The position numbers were made by a program, and so were the translations under genes. A stretch of 64,000 nt of DNA from Acidobacteriota bacterium (lineage in GTDB: Bacteria > Acidobacteriota > Vicinamibacteria > Vicinamibacterales > UBA2999), in contig JAUYQQ010000008.1 of assembly GCA_030697165.1 (NCBI GenBank), positions 377,001 to 441,000 of the forward strand, in the 5' to 3' direction. Every line of letters begins with the position of its first letter. The first letter of the stretch is position 1. The notes under the pieces are model-generated. The model was not told the origin of the DNA, did not search any database, and saw only the letters and a list, made by a program, of their open reading frames with translations. Below, piece after piece: positions 62,568 to 64,000 of this stretch.

Positions 62568-62590
62568 GTGTAAAAGCTACACGTTTACAC
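62568..62590. promoter_or_regulatory. GTGTAAA-N9-TTTACAC inverted repeat, candidate operator
   Basis: A perfect 7-bp dyad separated by 9 bases, with an inner GTGTA/TACAC pair, lies in a locally AT-rich part of the divergent promoter region. No regulator is adjacent, so the assignment rests on shape and position only. Confidence 0.35.
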
Positions 62591-62684
62591 CCATCCACAG
62601 CCTCGCCAAACTCATCTGTGTCAGGCAAACTGCTGCATCCAAATGATTTACCTGTTTGGCACCAAACTTGGAGATAGGTCTGAC

Positions 62685-63620
62685 ATGCGGCGGTTCCTCC
62701 TGGCCCTCGCGCTGATGACCCATCCGGTTGTCGGCTGGGCGCAGGAGGCTCCTCGGTCGCAGGCGACGTTTCGCTCAGGTGTGGACCTTGTCACGGTAAG
62801 CGCGACGGTGCGCAACAGCAAAGGACGACTGGTGACCAATCTCACCAAGCAGGACTTCGAAGTGATCGACCGTGGCGAGCGCCGCGCGATCAGCGAGTTC
62901 CGCTCCGAGCGTGCGCCCTTGAGCCTGGCGATTCTCTTCGACGTGAGCGGCAGCATGGATATTGCCGGCCGCTCGACCGCTGCGAGATTTGCGGCCTTTC
63001 ATCTGCTGAATTCGCTCGATGAAGGCCGCGACGAAGCCGGGCTGTTCGCGTTTGACAGCCGGCTACGCGAGGTGGCCCCGTTTACGGTCGATACGCGTGC
63101 CCTCAAGGGTGCGCTGGGGGAGGTCGATCCATTCGGGGCCACCTCGTTACATGACGCGATTTCGGCGGCGGCCGAACGGGTGGCGACTCGCCCGATGTCC
63201 CGCCGCGCAGTGGTGGTGTTGACCGACGGCATCGATACGTCGAGCCAGCTGACGCCGGCGCAGGTGTCGGCAACAGCAGCGGCCATCGACGTGCCCGTCT
63301 ACATCATCGCCGTGGTCTTGCCAATCGACGATCCGGGCTCCGATCGCGCCACCCCAGGCTCACAGCGGCAGGCCCCTGCGTCGGTTGGCACAATTGAGGA
63401 CCTCGCGCGCTGGACCGGCGGTGCGCTGCACTACAGCAGCACCTCGGCGTCGGCCTACAAGGCCGCGCGCTCGGTCATCGATGAACTGCGCCACCTGTAT
63501 TTGATTGCGTTCGAGCCTGGCGCGGCTCCGGGGTGGCACCCGCTCGAGATTCGGATGTCGCAGAAGGATTTGGTCGTGCGGACCCGCGGCGGCTACGTCG
63601 CCGGGCCGGGCAGTCGTTAA
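62685..63620 (+). CDS. Secreted VWFA-related-domain protein (acidobacterial type)
   Basis: A signal peptide (MRRFLLALALMTHPVVGWA) leads to a segment (VDLVTVSATVRNSKGRLVTN, LTKQDFEVIDRGERR) that opens the VWFA-related family common in Acidobacteriota. The VWA domain follows, with the MIDAS motif DVSGSM near residue 86 and VVVLTDGIDTSS. The C-terminal part (YLIAFEPGAAPGWHPLEIRM) is also conserved. The length is 311 residues. ATG 62685 is preceded by GGAGATAGG. The function is unknown; metal-dependent adhesion or assembly is typical of VWA domains. Confidence 0.88.
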   Translation: MRRFLLALALMTHPVVGWAQEAPRSQATFRSGVDLVTVSATVRNSKGRLVTNLTKQDFEVIDRGERRAISEFRSERAPLSLAILFDVSGSMDIAGRSTAARFAAFHLLNSLDEGRDEAGLFAFDSRLREVAPFTVDTRALKGALGEVDPFGATSLHDAISAAAERVATRPMSRRAVVVLTDGIDTSSQLTPAQVSATAAAIDVPVYIIAVVLPIDDPGSDRATPGSQRQAPASVGTIEDLARWTGGALHYSSTSASAYKAARSVIDELRHLYLIAFEPGAAPGWHPLEIRMSQKDLVVRTRGGYVAGPGSR

Positions 63621-63654
63621 GTTGAACCGTCGGAACTCTTTAGAGGAGATGCAT

Positions 63655-64000
63655 ATGCGTAAGTCCCTGTTCGTCGTCGGCATCATTACCATCCTTGGCG
63701 TTGCGCCGGCGTGCGCGACCAAGGGCTTCGTCCGCACCTCGGTCGGTGAAGTGAACGACAAGGTGGCCACCATGGGCACGTCGCTCGAAGAGACCCAGGA
63801 GCGCGTGCGCACGGCCGAAGGCAAGATCGTTGAAGTGGACGGCAAGGCCGTGGCCGCCAACGAAGCGGCCGCCAAGGCCAACGCCGCCGCCGCCGACGCG
63901 GCCAACAAGGCCGCGGAAGTCGGCACGACCGCCGAACGCCGCGCCGCCGGCATCGAAGCCGAGACGCGCAAGCTGATCTTCGAAACCGTGCTCAGCGAAG
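63655..64000 (+). CDS. Lipoprotein with coiled-coil N-terminus (OmpA-like?), 3' end outside window
   Basis: GAGGAG (63643-63648) precedes ATG 63655. A lipoprotein signal peptide MRKSLFVVGIITILGVAPAC ends at Cys20. The mature part (TKGFVRTSVGEVNDKVATMG, TSLEETQERVRTAEGKIVEV, then Ala/Asn/Lys-rich heptads) is a coiled coil. Lipoproteins of this form often carry a C-terminal OmpA peptidoglycan-binding domain, which would lie beyond the window. About 115 residues are visible. Confidence 0.78.
   Translation, partial: MRKSLFVVGIITILGVAPACATKGFVRTSVGEVNDKVATMGTSLEETQERVRTAEGKIVEVDGKAVAANEAAAKANAAAADAANKAAEVGTTAERRAAGIEAETRKLIFETVLSE

Noticed and set aside
62650-62675. Sigma-54 promoter TTGGCACCAAACTTGG upstream of the VWA gene
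   Set aside because: The -12 element has GG instead of GC and the site would place the transcript start at or past the Shine-Dalgarno sequence.

Overview
The window is GC-rich, gene-dense bacterial chromosome. It lacks phage genes, transposases, rRNA and any tRNA I could recognise. An acidobacterium, probably of the Vicinamibacteria type, is the best guess: there is a secreted VWFA-related protein of the kind abundant in Acidobacteriota, an F-type ATP synthase locus without atpB/atpE beside atpF, a non-adenylylated (GSI-alpha-like) glutamine synthetase, and an extreme load of short palindromic repeats. The taxonomic call is inference from gene content only.

Layout. 0-4 kb: mnmG end, rsmG, parA, parB (an arrangement usual near oriC), then selD, which carries an in-frame TGA where the catalytic Cys/Sec belongs. 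4.3-10.6 kb: ATP synthase genes b', b, delta, alpha, gamma, beta, epsilon; subunit a (atpB) is alone at 42.7 kb and subunit c is not in the window. 10.7-24.5 kb: envelope and polysaccharide genes (Wzm/Wzt-type ABC exporter, RfaE2-like nucleotidyltransferase, NusG paralogue, NeuB-like synthase, GDP-fucose synthase-like reductase, a gutted UDP-GlcNAc 2-epimerase) mixed with mfd, a parvulin isomerase, dusB and a MazEF-type pair. 24.6-26.1 kb (minus): a Dabb protein and an unrecognised basic W/K/P-repeat protein. 26.3-34.2 kb: 6-phosphogluconolactonase and a signalling island (NtrC-type regulator, small HTH protein, stand-alone HisKA-like peptide, FliA-like sigma factor, PAS histidine kinase with receiver, PCYCGC protein, diguanylate cyclase). 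34.4-46 kb: MFS and DMT transporters with an Lrp regulator, YhaM-like HD protein, FabZ-like dehydratase, a frameshifted S9 peptidase, GAF-GAF-PP2C phosphatase, atpB, glnA and a four-helix-bundle gene. 46.2-64 kb: a sensor/receiver/hybrid-kinase operon, nuoG, an M1 aminopeptidase, a membrane PP2C phosphatase, a frameshifted kbl, a polytopic membrane protein, an AI-2E-type permease, an aminotransferase, the VWA protein and the start of a lipoprotein.

The most striking feature is the repeat system. Most gaps between genes hold a tandem array of 7-14 bp units that reverses orientation near its centre, so each array can fold into a long hairpin. At least eight unrelated units are used (CCAGTAG, GGTTCAATCACGAC, CACGAAGGA, GGCACCCTA, GGGATCA, GGGAGTC and others). 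A second class of 30-60 bp palindromes lies both between genes and in frame inside genes (mfd, the NtrC regulator, the PAS kinase, the MFS transporter, pgl, the polytopic membrane protein, the W/K/P protein), much as Rickettsia palindromic elements do. A third class comprises two longer elements (E1 about 95 bp, E2 about 170-205 bp), each present twice with conserved cores and covarying stems. The four-helix-bundle gene sits between oppositely oriented CCAGTAG arms, recalling intervening sequences of 23S rRNA that carry an ORF of this family inside a stem-loop. These repeats, together with the selenoprotein selD, are the candidates most worth following.
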